From positions 961,501-1,025,500 of the forward strand of contig JARFJB010001662.1 of NCBI GenBank assembly GCA_036346205.1: DNA of 64,000 nt, given 5' to 3'. The position numbers were made by a program, and so were the translations under genes. This document shows, piece by piece, positions 1-10,425 of this stretch; positions within the stretch are counted from its first letter, which is position 1; the number at the start of each line of letters is the position of its first letter. The notes under the pieces were generated by a model. The model worked only from the letters and a program-made list of their open reading frames with translations, had not been told where the DNA came from and made no database searches. The DNA comes from Vesta saturnalis (taxonomy: Eukaryota > Arthropoda > Insecta > Coleoptera > Lampyridae).

Positions 1-849
1 AAAAATGTTAGGTACCTTCACACAGCACAAATGGTCAATCGAACTTCCTTTTTTTTCTCGCAATATATCAGCAATCGCTACACTAGGTATAAGATTGATG
101 GAAACCAATAGCTTGCTAATTCTTAAATTTATGTTTATCAACTTTATAACGACAAATCTTTAAATCTAAAACCATACGCTACGATCACTTATTCATCTGG
201 TTAACGTTAACATATACACAAATATAATTTTCTTTGCAGCTACTTTCCTTTACTTAAAGCAGCACTATATACAGCAAGTTTGTACTTTATTTGTTCGAGT
301 TGCGCTGTGTACGCGAAACTACCCTTTAACCAGGAACTCGTTCAAATTAATCCACATAACCAAAATGCGATAAAACAGTTCAACAGAACAAAGGTTCAAC
401 ACTTGATAAAAAATACTAACACCAATTATTTATATGACTCGAAAATTGTCGCTATTGACAAAAGAAATACAAACGATATAATACACCGGGGGTGTGTTGA
501 AACTTCGATAATATCCCAACCAGTGGATACGGTAAATCGTCCTGCGGTAACGTTCGGTACATCCCTATTACTGCACCAACCCCTTTCTTGTACATGGCGA
601 AGTTGTAAACAAAAGTGAGCTTCCTACTACATCTTGGACAAGACTGACCACACCAACACGCATCTTATTAATTTCAGCTATCTTTAATTTTAATCCCCTT
701 ACAAGTAAATTAACCAATCCTAACCATTTACTAGTCTTAAATCCAAAAACGAATTGAATTCGTGAGCCGAACTGAAAAATTTCGTCATAAAAAACAAGTT
801 GCCGGTTATCATTGTAATCGATAACCCAAACGTTGATGATGTCTTCTTC
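1..849. other. AT-rich noncoding DNA, nothing recognised
   Basis: The only open frame, 280-618 on the plus strand, has no recognisable motif and composition like its surroundings. I see no gene, repeat or RNA here. Confidence 0.5.
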
Positions 850-1299
850 TTCTTCACATCTTTATTTGCTTATAATATTGCAAAGGACTGCGTACACTAT
901 TTACATTTATTAAATTGTATTTGCTATTTACAATTGACTTTCTAATGTCTCTCTTTTCCTCACTCCACCTACACTGTCTTCCTCGCCCCTTAACTGTCTT
1001 CTTCTTTTACATATTTCTTCCATTCAATCCCCTCCCCTTCCTTTTCCCCCCAGTATTTCCTCTACCGCCCTCTCCTCTTCCTTTACCTCTCTGCAAGCTT
1101 TCATCATATGGTGGATCGTTACTATCTCCTCCTCTGTTGCCCCTTTCTTCATTTCCACACCTAAATCTGGCAATCATTTTCTTTCTTTCCTTCCTCCCTT
1201 CTCCTTTGAAGTATCCCGGTATCCCTTCTCCCTTGATCTTCCTATAGTTTGTATTGTATTTACCTTCCTTCTCCTTCATCTATCTTTCCTGCCTTTGGA

Positions 1300-2186
1300 C
1301 ATCCCTGTACCTTCTAATTATGTCCTCTCTCACGCTTAAGCCTTCCCTTCTTAATCTCTCCACCTCTTTCGCATACCCATTTTTTTCATAATATTTTTTC
1401 CTGGTTTCTTGTCTATATTTTATTCGTCCTTCTTTTATTTCCTTCCGGCATTCTTGTAATATCTTAGTTTGATGTTCTACTTATTTCCTCCTCGTGCTTC
1501 ATTGCTCTCGTTCCCACCTCCACCCTTATTTTTTCTGCTTGTACCTCCTCTCTGATGATGTATCCCGGTGTTTCTCTTTCCACTCCCAGTACCCATTTCC
1601 AGTATTTCTCTTGCAGTCCCTCTATCTCTGTATACTCCTTCCACCCCCACACTTCTGCCCCCTACAACACTACACTTTTTATTAGTTTTTCAAATAATAA
1701 TCTCATTTGCATTAAGTCCATTTTCGAACAGTCTTTCTCCTACACCCCACACCTGCCCTATTAATGTATTCCCTTTTCTCACTAGTTCTGTTATATTCTC
1801 TCCATCTTTATTGTGTTGTCTCATCGTATATCCCAAGTAGGTAAATTCCTTTACCTGCTGTATGTCGTCTTCCCTCTATTTCCACTCCTCTTTTTTCCTG
1901 TTTCCTCCCCCTTTGCTCAATACCATTACCTTTGTTTTGTTCCCATGTACTCTCAAATCTTTTTTTTAATATCTGTCCATAGTTTTTATCTCCTCTATTT
2001 CTTTTTCTCTTTCGCTATTAACACTATCATCACTATTCCTCGTTTCTTCATATATTTCTTCTATTATTTCTATTAATCTTTTGTTCATCTTCTTTTTCCT
2101 CAAGTATTCTCACAGCTTTTGCCTGTTTACCCTGTCAAATACTGCTAATAGGTCTACAAATATAGCTACCATTTTCCCTCCTTTCT
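1300..2186 (-). pseudogene. LINE ORF2 3' part, RT catalytic block apparently deleted
   Basis: Just after the RT start, minus-strand translation gives MVAIFVDLLAVFDRVN (RT block with the first catalytic Asp) and then YEETRN. It soon passes into text resembling the region after the catalytic core (VKEFTYLGYT-like near 1850 and the frame 1652-1464 with KYWKWVLGVERETPGYIIREE). The YADD-type box expected between them is not visible in any minus frame. I read this as an internal deletion plus frameshifts; alignment to an intact relative would settle it. Confidence 0.75.
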
Positions 2187-3835
2187 TTATAGTTCCTTGT
2201 CTGCTATGTGTTTCAGAATGTATATGTTGTCTATTGTATTTCTTCCTTTCCTAAATCCTACCTGTCCGTCTGGTAGCAGTTTCTTTTTTTCTGCTTCCAC
2301 CTTCAACCAATCTTCCAGTACTGTCGCGTATATTTTATATGCTGTGTTTAGTAAAGTGGTACTTCGGTAATTTGTCACTTGTTTTTTGTCCGATTTTTTG
2401 TACACCGGACACGTGTCGTCTCCACCTATTTGGGAATCCTTCCCCTCTCCATATTTTATTTACTATTTCTGTCATCCTTTTTGCTACCTTTTCTCCTCAA
2501 TATATACATTCCTCACCTTGTATCCCGTCTTCTCCTGCCGCTTTACCCTTACTTAACTTCTGAATTGCCTCTCTTACTTCCTCTTCTTTAATTCCTTGTC
2601 CTGCCTCATGTGTTTCACATGTATTCCTGCTTTGTCCTCCTCCTTCCTGTATATCCTCCCCCTCAAGTAACTTCTTGAAATATCTCTCCCATTCGTTTAT
2701 CTGTATTCCCTCTTGCGCCCTTCTTCTCCTCTTCTTCCTCTTTCTTTAGATATTTCCATACGTCCTCTTCACTTTTTCTATTCCTTATCTGTTCTTTATA
2801 TTCCCTTTTATTTTCTTACGTTTTCCTCTCGCATGTTTTCCTGTATTTATGTACTGCCTCTTTATATTCCTCTTTTTCAACGTTCCCTTTCTTCCACTGT
2901 CTTAGTGTTCTTCTTGCCTTCTTCTTGGCCACCTTGCATTCCTCCATTCTCACTATCATTTCTTCCACGCTTTCTTGTACTCCTTTCCTTTCCCATATTG
3001 TCTGTCCCATTCTCTCTTTGTACCTCTTTATACTCTCTTCTGTCCATACCTTCTTGGTCGAGAATTCCTCTACTTTTCTCGTCTCCTCCCTTTCTCTCCC
3101 TTCCATTATCATTTCCAATGGCTGATGATCCGATTCTATCCTTTCCCCTAACCTAAATGTTTTCACCTTTTCCTCCGCCTCTGCCTTGGTTATTGATTCT
3201 CCCCTTGCTCCTATGTACGTATATTCTCCTCTCTCACTTTCTTCTCTGCTCCCATTCATTACTTCCCACTCCCTTTCATTACACACTTCTAACAGCTCTT
3301 TTCCTCCCGTATTTAACATTTTGTCTTTTGTCTGTCATTTTTCCGCCCTTCACCTATTCTCGCGTTGAAATGCCCTGCTATTATTATCATACCTTCCTCT
3401 CTCTCTCCTATCAACACCTCTAAATTTTCCTTTGTCTCTTTCATCTTTCTACTGTAAACCGTCACTATTTTTATATTTTCTGTTCCCCACTGTATATTCC
3501 TTTCTACCATCCCTCTTCTTTGTCGCACTTTCTCTTCGTCTCTTTTTCCAACCATTTTCTTTTTATTCCCACTATTATCCCTCCCTTCGCTCTTCCTTTC
3601 CGCGTACTGTACTACCCATGCGAAATCACTTGGCATTTCCCTTTCCCACCACTCCCGATTTTTTTCTTCTATCCATGTCTCTTGCATTTCCACCAAACTC
3701 ACAGAAATCGTGATCTTTATCCTTTAATCCCGCTACGTTCCAGAACACTATCTTTAGTTCGTTCTTCCCTGCCTGCCTTCTTTCCCTACTTTCTCTTTGT
3801 TTACTTTGTTTTCCTTTTCTATTTGTTTTACTCAT
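2187..3835 (-). pseudogene. LINE ORF2 5' part: APE endonuclease, linker, start of reverse transcriptase
   Basis: Three frames carry the parts. KIVFWNVAGLKDKD (3835-3626) is the start of an APE-like nuclease. It continues in another frame (3702-3313) with IIIAGHFNARIGEG, matching the GDFNARIG-type motif with Asp replaced by His. The linker (3319-2816) keeps a SDHQPL segment, the APE C-terminal His motif. The frame at 2405-2187 reads MYKKSDKKQVTNYRSTTLLNTAYKI with, later, LPDGQVGFRKGRNTIDNI, the RT fingers region. Each change of frame is a mutation relative to a working element. The endonuclease would nick target DNA and the RT would copy the RNA there. Confidence 0.88.
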
Positions 3836-3893
3836 TTTTCCCTTGCCAGCCGTTTCGTCATCCTCCTTTCCCCTTTCTCATCCCTCTCTTCTT

Positions 3894-4676
3894 TTAGTTT
3901 TTTGACTTTTGTATGTCCCTTCTCTCCCTCCTTTCTCTGGTTAGCTCCTTCGTTCTCTCGTTCCATACATATCTTACTCCGTCTATCTCCATTTTTCTGT
4001 ATCCTACCCAAACATTTTTTCCCTCCGCTCTTCTTTCCGCCGCTCTGTTCCGCATTTCTTTCTGTACTTTCCTTTCTTCCCTTGTTAGGACGTGATCTAT
4101 GGAAATTTCGGTGTTCCTCAGTTTTCCCTTCTCCATCATAATCTTCTGCTTCTCCTCCCAGGTCTCCATTTCCGCCACCACCATCTCATTTTCCATCTCC
4201 CTGTTTATCACCATCACTTTCCTAACTTCGGCTCTTGCATTTAGCTTCTCTTCCATCATCGCTCTTAATTCTTTATGCGGTTCCTTGCTTCTACACCCCT
4301 TTATTACAATGTTATTCTTCCTTTTCCTTCTCTCCTCTTCGTCTGCTTTTTTTTCTAATGTTTGTATTCTTTCTAACAATTCGTGTTTTTTCCCCTTCCG
4401 AACCTTTTCTTTTTCTTCCATTTGTTCTTTCATTTCTTTGATTTCCTTCCTTATTCCCTTCATATTTTCATCCATCAGCTTCCTCAGCTCACAAATTAAT
4501 TGCTTTATTTCCTCCATTTGTTTATCTTCCTCCTTGTTTTCACGTTTCACTATTACTCTGTTACCACCTTTATTCTCCTCTGTCTTTTTTATGTCAGGTG
4601 ATCTTTCTACCTTCTTTCGTTTTCTAAACACTCTTCGGCTTTCCGCCTCTTCTTCTTCTCTCCCCCTTTTATTCAT
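3894..4676 (-). CDS. LINE ORF1-type coiled-coil protein
   Basis: An uninterrupted 260-residue frame starting MNKRGREEEEAESRR. The first ~60 residues are basic and acidic tracts, and residues about 50-115 form a strong heptad-like, E/K-rich coiled coil. Next comes KRKNNIVIKGC (about 117-127), the start of an RRM-like fold, and then a C-terminal part with IDHVLTREERKVQKEMRNR. This order (coiled coil, RRM-like, basic C-terminal domain) is that of L1-type ORF1 nucleic-acid chaperones. It is the only intact frame of this LINE. Such proteins bind element RNA in a cytoplasmic RNP. The role is inferred from architecture; the frame may survive by chance or recency. Confidence 0.75.
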   Translation of the reverse strand: MNKRGREEEEAESRRVFRKRKKVERSPDIKKTEENKGGNRVIVKRENKEEDKQMEEIKQLICELRKLMDENMKGIRKEIKEMKEQMEEKEKVRKGKKHELLERIQTLEKKADEEERRKRKNNIVIKGCRSKEPHKELRAMMEEKLNARAEVRKVMVINREMENEMVVAEMETWEEKQKIMMEKGKLRNTEISIDHVLTREERKVQKEMRNRAAERRAEGKNVWVGYRKMEIDGVRYVWNERTKELTRERRERRDIQKSKN

Positions 4677-5110
4677 ACCCTCCTTCTCTTGCCTTTCTTC
4701 CCCAATGCACGAATTCAGTTTAATAATATTTCCAATTAAAATAATATTTGAATATTATTAAAACATTCCATTTATGCTAAATAAATTCGTATAAAATTAC
4801 CCCATTCACAATGGAAAATGTAGTGTCAAAGGGCCCCCGCGTATCGTTTATTATTCAACAATATTCTTTGATGATGCCTTCTCGACACTGAACCTTAAAA
4901 TCACGTATTTAAAGGAAAAACTTTGTTTAAAGACCAAAAATTTTATCTAAAATTCGGCTCAGCCTGTCACCGAAACGATTTACTGCATTACGTTTAAATA
5001 CCAAATAACAGTTTTAATACGACATATAATGTTCCAACGACGCAATTTTAACGATAACTATTATGATTGGCAAAATTTACAAAAAGAGGTAATTCCACTA
5101 TGTAGACATG

Positions 5111-5530
5111 TTACCAGCTAAGAAGTACATGATGACTCATCAGAATCTGACCGAGAGCCGATGTTCAGTGGTGTAGGGATTTTATTGTAATATTGGGGTA
5201 CTTCTGTATTATTATAATTGAAAATTAAAAGAAAGAAAACCTTAAAATATTGTTAATAAATCTAAAATTATAAAATGCTAAAATATGCTGTTATTTATTG
5301 TAAAATAAATGTTACCTTTAGCAAGCAGATTTGTGTAGAGCAGACTATGAAATAGTAATCTAATAACGTTATAACTTATAACCAAACAAAGAGCGAAGTT
5401 AAGTTATCCATAACAATACGCGCGAAATGCGACGCTACTGACAAAGTATACCAAACTCCCATAACATTTCGATATCGATCGGTCTACACCAAAAGTCGTC
5501 TCTGCGCATTGTGTACTTCTTACCTGGTAA
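5111..5530. mobile_element. MITE with 24-bp terminal inverted repeats
   Basis: Positions 5111-5134 (ttaccagctaagaagtac...) and 5507-5530 are inverted repeats with 21 of 24 bases matching when one is reverse-complemented. The 420-bp interior has no coding sequence. The outer TTA/TAA could be part of the terminal repeat or a 3-bp target duplication as used by Harbinger-type elements; I cannot decide which. Confidence 0.7.
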
Positions 5531-6420
5531 TAACTCTATCGATGCCAATTCGTAAACCAAATTTTAATTTATTACTCCAATCTCATCTTGATCAATAACC
5601 CAAAAACTTTATTTCGTTCTCAAAATAAAGATTCTAAATGCGATTACCATTTACAATAATTTTAAATATCTTTAAATACGCAAAGAAAACCGTTACAATC
5701 TAAAAGCTTCCTAAATGTATGCGTTATCACGTTCATTTCCTATAGTACATTTCAGATGTCCGGTATTAATGAATAACTTATAGTTTCGAAACTAATGACA
5801 AACACTAGCTAAAATCAGCACCGCGTAACAATATGGGGGTGTAAATAGCTTGAAATTTCAAATGAAAGAAAATGTGTTAACAAATATAATTTAAAATTTG
5901 TTGCGCAAAAACAATATTTATTATGTTTATGTATATAATTCCGTTAGTGCTAGCTAGATAGTTAATTAATGTATACAAAATTTGTAGAGGACCACCGAAC
6001 TCTATTTTAAGCAACAAACAACTAAACGGGTTTCAGTTTAGCTGCGAACACCCAATAGTATAGAGAGAAGTCTTTTTGTAGAAATCTTATGTGGCTTGAG
6101 TAGAAACAGCGCCCTCGAAAATAACTGAGTAACGACATTTTTCATGAATATAACGCATTTTACCGTAAAAATTGACGCTTACATTAGAAAATTAGGAATA
6201 GTGCATAGCAACTTGCTGATAATACTGGCTAACGGATGCATCAGCGCTCGTTACGACAAGATTACCTCAAGCGACAAGTTCGAATACATCCTTAGCCAAT
6301 ATTATCGAAGCACGAAATATCTTTAACTTGACTATTGCATAGGTAAGTTTAATATTGACTGTGTAAAAAATTAATCTTGTCTATTGAGTATGAAAATGTA
6401 AACTTTCACCATTATCACAC
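5531..6420. other. AT-rich noncoding DNA
   Basis: No gene or repeat was recognised. The short frame at 6144-6326 lacks any known motif. Confidence 0.5.
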
Positions 6421-7112
6421 ATAATAAAATACTTATACTTTTTGGATTTTTCAATGGTGTGTTTTAAATTATACAATCTAAACGTTTCGATAACACTTAC
6501 AGTTATCTTTGTCAGTAGTAATATCTGTTAAAATTGTTAAAGATGTTGTAAACAATTTTATCAAAGTTGAAAAATTAAAACATAAACATCAGCCTGCTAT
6601 TAATATAAGAGTTTGAGAAACGTATAAAGCCAACTATAGAATAAAATTTTAGTAAAGAATAAATAGGCCATTAAAAATTAAATATCGTTAAACAGTCTTA
6701 GGGATGACAAATCAGAACACTCTCTAACGGCGAAAGCTAACAATGAAAAATGTCAGCCAAAAGACACATTTAACAAAATTTAATCAAGTTATGATGTAAG
6801 TGTAAAGTTGTGAAAAACTTCAATTTCAAAATGATAGAAGCATTCACAAATATAAACATGACATCAAATAATATAATCCAGTTAAATCTAATAAAGAGAT
6901 ATCTTTATCAATAAGTGAAAGTGTTATTAACAATGAAAAGCATAATGCAGAACGTATTTTGTAATTTTTAATTTTAATCTTAATTTCAACTACTAATGTT
7001 AAATCATAGTGCTGTGGTAATTTAACATATAGTTGGTAAAACATTTGCTTCATGGTCTAGGAAAACACAGCAAAAAACCTAGACATACCAAAAGTCAAAA
7101 TTAAAATCAAAA

Positions 7113-7394
7113 TTAAGACGTATCATTATGCCTTTTTTTAATTATAAGATGCCAAAACCTATTTAAACGGAGATTTTGTTCTTTCAATATTTCCATATTG
7201 TCAAATTGAATATCATGATTTAGATTATTCAAGGCATGGTCATCCATCGCAGACTTCTCTGGTTGACCTAATCTACAAAATCTCATATGTTCTTTACGTC
7301 TTGTATCAAAGCTGCGTTTTGTGGTTCTAATGTATATTTTTCCACATGAACAAAATAACTTATACACTCCGGAAGATGGTAATGGGTTTGACAC
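7113..7394 (-). pseudogene. GIY-YIG endonuclease domain of the Penelope-like element
   Basis: The 93-residue frame carries SSGVYKLFCSCGKIYIRTT then KRSFDTRRKEHMRF. This is the GIY-YIG nuclease fold of Penelope elements with the usual CxC insertion (FCSCGK) and the Arg-containing RRKEH helix. The GIY signature is GVY, and the YIG signature is YIR, so its Gly has been replaced by Arg. The domain follows the RT on the same strand, the standard RT-then-EN order. It is separated from the RT linker by a short frame break near 7400. Confidence 0.88.
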
Positions 7395-7408
7395 ACCTTT
7401 AGGTGATC

Positions 7409-8309
7409 TTAAATGTTCTTTAATTTTTCTTGTAAGTTTAAAAATAGTCCTAATGCTATATTAATTAGGATTTTTTCAATCCTATCTGTAACATTAGGTA
7501 TAAGAGAAAGAAAAGCAGTACCAACATTAAGAACTGATTTTTCTTTAAGGTTACGCCTAGAAGGTGTAATAACATTCTTAATATCTGTAAGTGAATATCC
7601 ATAATCTTGTAAGGATTTTGTTAAACATTTATATTCATCCTTCAAAAATTCATGGTCACAAATTTGTTCTGCTCTATCTACTAAAGATTTAATTATACCA
7701 ATTTTTTGACGTGTATGGTAGTTGGATAAATTATGAAGGTATCTATCAGTGTGGTCGGCTTTCTGTAAACCTTAAAAGATAGTGAATTATTATTTTTAGA
7801 TATTAATATGTCAATAAATGGTAAACTTCGATTAGTTTATTTTTCCATGGTAAACCGAATACTAGGAGGTATATCATTTATAAAAACCAAAAACTCATGC
7901 AGTGCCTCTACTCCATGTCTCCAAATAACAAATGTATCATCTACATATCTATACCAAACTGAAGGTTTTTTAGGTGTATTTTGTAACGTTAATGTTTTAA
8001 ATTTTTCTATGTAAAAATTAGCTATAAGAGGACTAAGGGTACTACCCATTGCTACACCATCGATCTGTTCATAAACTGTTCCACTGAAAATAAGTTGTAG
8101 TAAGGCAGTGCTGACGAAGAATGGTTATGGAAAAAGATGATCAATGTATTCAATAGTTTCTTTTACAGGTACTTTTGTAAAAAGTGAAATAAAATCAATA
8201 CTGACCATTATATCACACTCTTCAATTTTGAAACTATGCATTTTTTCAACAAAGTCGGCAGAATTTTTAATGTAATGGGGTGTTTTTCCTATATACGGTT
8301 GTAATATAG
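7409..8309 (-). pseudogene. Penelope-like reverse transcriptase fragment
   Basis: Minus-strand translation from about 8300 gives PYIGKTPHYIKNSADFVEKM, then IMVSIDFISLFTKVPV (the RT block with first Asp, SIDF.SLFTxxP) and, at 8049-7837, MGSTLSPLIANFYIEKF and WYRYVDDTFVIW. MGSxLSPLIAN and the YVDD catalytic box are characteristic of Penelope-family RTs. The frame breaks near 8120-8050 and again near 7780. The frame 7645-7409 is the linker toward the endonuclease. The N-terminal RT blocks are missing because the insert at 8310-8783 lies there. The enzyme would prime reverse transcription at chromosomal ends or nicks; this copy cannot. Confidence 0.9.
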
Positions 8310-8783
8310 TTTTTGCACGATGGGACGATTTTAGTTAGTTACCGGGTTTGTTGCGAGATCCGAAGGTTGTTTTTACTGGTAACTAGAATACACAAGTCGG
8401 GTAAGTAATTCAATTACCGTGCATGTAGCGCGATAAGTAAAAATTTAAATATATAATCTCGTAGCGAAGTCTTGACTTTTCTGGTATCATTGAAGAGCAA
8501 CCAATATTCCAAGCTAGTTCGATTTCACCATCTACACCGAACTCTAAATCACTCATTTTTATAAGGATTTATTTTTAAATTCACTATTATAAGCAGAGGC
8601 AATTGTCAGTAAATAACTTGTAATAACTTGTAATAACTTGTAAATAACTTGTGACACCTCGAAACGTTACTGTAAAGCCTACTAGTTTGAGAATGTCATT
8701 AAATTCCGCATAATAATGAAAACGTTACTTTTTATATTTTCAAGATAACGTATTCAGAAAAAATGCTTCTATCGTGCAAAAAA
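8310..8783. mobile_element. Small insertion with inverted ends (TTTTTGCACGAT) inside the Penelope element
   Basis: The left end TTTTTGCACGAT and the right end ATCGTGCAAAAAA are inverted repeats, with weaker similarity continuing inward for about ten more bases. The 474-bp interior is noncoding and includes a short tandem repeat of TAATAACTTG near 8609-8655. Its position abuts the point where Penelope RT coding sequence stops, so it probably inserted into that element. Confidence 0.6.
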
Positions 8784-9020
8784 CATTATAAGCATTACGA
8801 ACAATAAGGGCTTTGCCGGACTCAGACAATGTTGGGGACTGAGCGAAGCGAAACATTGTCTTTGACTGGTAAAAGACGCTTACTGTTCTTAATACTTAAT
8901 AAACTATAGCTTTATACGTTTCACAAACTGTTATATTAATAGCAGGCTGATGTTTATGTTTTAACTTTTCAACTTTGACAAAATTGTTTACATCTTTAAT
9001 AATTTTAATACATATTACTT

Positions 9021-9052
9021 CTGATGAAGATAACTGTAAATATTATCGAAAC
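9021..9052 (+). ncRNA. Hammerhead-ribozyme-like core in Penelope terminal arm
   Basis: CTGATGA at 9021-9027 is followed by a hairpin (GATAA...TTATC) and GAAAC at 9048-9052, the conserved elements of a hammerhead core. The inverted copy in the left arm (about 6484-6517, minus strand) has a better 6-bp stem (GATAAC/GTTATC) and GAAAC, but CTGACAA in place of CTGATGA. One extra A lies between CTGATGA and the stem, so the fit is not canonical. Hammerhead motifs are described in Penelope terminal repeats; self-cleavage of this copy is unproven. Confidence 0.55.
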
Positions 9053-9118
9053 GCTACATTGTATAATTTAAAACACACCATGAAAAAACTATTAAGTATT
9101 TTATTATTGTCTACTGAG

Positions 9119-9955
9119 TATATTATGATAACGCCATATTTAATTTTAATAAACAATTCATTTTTGTGTTCACTTGTTGTAGTTGCCTGAGCTTTTTTGA
9201 AAACGATAAGAGTTATGTACCACTTATCAGTTAATTTAAATGTGTTCATTGGTTGACGGGGTTAGGTTGACATACGTATGCAATAGTCACTATAACTTAA
9301 TATTTTGGCAAATAATTAACATACTTTTTTTTTAAAGGATTGGTAGCCCTAAGCGATGTTGCCCAGTATCTTTCGTAAAACAGCACGTACCGTTACTGAA
9401 AGCAGTGATGACCGTCGAATAGTTAAAGTTATTTACACAAGCGAAATCATTTCTTATATGATGCGATGATTTTACGCGGCATGATAGCGATTTTAGGCCA
9501 TACTCACAACGTCGGAAGAAAAATAAATTAGTGAAGGGCAAAGATTTTCTAAATCACAAAAAAAAATGGGTACATGGTCTTATACACGAGCAAAAATCTA
9601 ATGAATGGCGTGAGGAACTGTTAAGAACAATTTGTGATATATTTAGTGGAGATGCTACCATAACTGTGAACCGCGGAGGTGATTGTGCTGGAACTAATCC
9701 TAAAAATATTGCTACTATAACAAAACCTGTTTTGGAGTAAACCCAGCAAATGCGTTCTTGACTTATAATACCTTGTTGTTACTTTTACTTGGTATTTGAT
9801 TGCGTATTTTAACATATCTTTGCTAGTTTAAAAAGCATATATATATATTTCTGCATGTTACATAGTACTTACGTGTTAATTTTAAAAATAAATTATTCTT
9901 GTGTTCTTAAAACATATCAATTACCAAATTATAACAAATCGAGTCAATAATAAAA
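9119..9955. other. Noncoding DNA with short anonymous frames
   Basis: Frames such as 9531-9740 (plus) show no domain I recognise. Nothing else is supported here. Confidence 0.4.
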
Positions 9956-9959
9956 ATAT

Positions 9960-10425
9960 TCCCGATCATTGCTTTCCACCGAAATGAATCCTTTGTACAT
10001 TTCATTTTCCTCAGGATGATTATGTCTGATTTTATTGATTACACAAGCAGGAATTACTTTACCTGTGCCAAGGCCTAATGGTACCCAACCGTTGATCTGG
10101 TAAATGAATGGTTTGTATGCAGCACGTCTCCAAAGTTCATTAGTTCCATTATTTAATTTTTTTCTGCATTATTTGTCGGCTCATACAAGCATTTGATATC
10201 GGGAAGCCTTTAGGCAGTCGATGTTCAAAGTAACACTTTCAAATAATGGATGCAGTGTAATGCAATTAGGGCCTCCCATCACTTCGCTAACTAGTTATGA
10301 TTCGTTGTAACACTCATACATTCAAAACTATTTGCCATTTCAATTCAATTGCCACATTTACACCAAGACATGTCACTCTTTCTGAAATTTTTCTCTTTTA
10401 TCGTCATTCCCATTGGTTTTTTGAA
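9960..10425 (-). pseudogene. P2X7 C-terminal-type (P2RX7_C) zinc-binding domain, broken
   Basis: Minus-strand translation in shifting frames gives three blocks in the order of the P2RX7_C domain. First is SWCKCGNC-like text near 10365; then CITLHPLFESVTLNIDCL (10285-10215). Last is WRRAAYKPFIYQINGWVPLG followed by GKVIPACVINKIR and MYKGF (about 10130-9985). In the family these correspond to the WCxCGxC motif, the CxxxHPGF-type block and the AYRQFxxW...VIPSCxVxxIR block. Stops and frame changes separate them. In insects this cysteine-rich domain occurs on many anonymous, often mobile, proteins rather than on ion channels, so a transposon origin is likely. No flanking terminal repeats were found. 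Confidence 0.7.

Larger units (their letters stand above)
850..4760 (-). mobile_element. Non-LTR retrotransposon (LINE), APE-type, degenerate
   Basis: A minus-strand LINE copy of about 3.9 kb, visible on the plus strand as unusually C/T-rich DNA. From 5' to 3' on its own strand it has a coiled-coil ORF1 (4676-3894), an APE-type endonuclease (about 3835-3313), a linker rich in charged residues (3319-2816), an RT N-terminal block (2405-2187) and a C-terminal block (about 1652-1464). The 3' end lies near 850 at a run of GAA-type triplets, consistent with the short-repeat tails of some insect LINEs. Many frameshifts and an apparent internal deletion of the RT catalytic part make it inactive. The clade is not assigned. 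Confidence 0.9.
6421..9118 (-). mobile_element. Penelope-like retroelement with inverted terminal arms
   Basis: Two arms of about 210 bp, 6421-6643 and 8904-9118, are inverted copies of each other. For example, catcagcctgctattaatat on the left matches the reverse complement on the right. They flank Penelope-type coding DNA on the minus strand (7113-8300). Penelope-like elements are known for terminal repeats (pLTRs) in direct or inverted arrangement, so the structure fits the family. The coding part is truncated at its 5' side and broken internally. A separate 0.47-kb insert sits at 8310-8783. Confidence 0.88.

Noticed and set aside
280..618. 112-residue plus-strand frame
   Set aside because: No motif, no splice or promoter context, base composition like the surrounding noncoding DNA.
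915..4761. Plus-strand frames rich in Leu, Phe, Ser and Pro resembling membrane proteins
   Set aside because: They are the antisense of the LINE on the minus strand; its purine-rich coding sequence gives a hydrophobic-looking complement.
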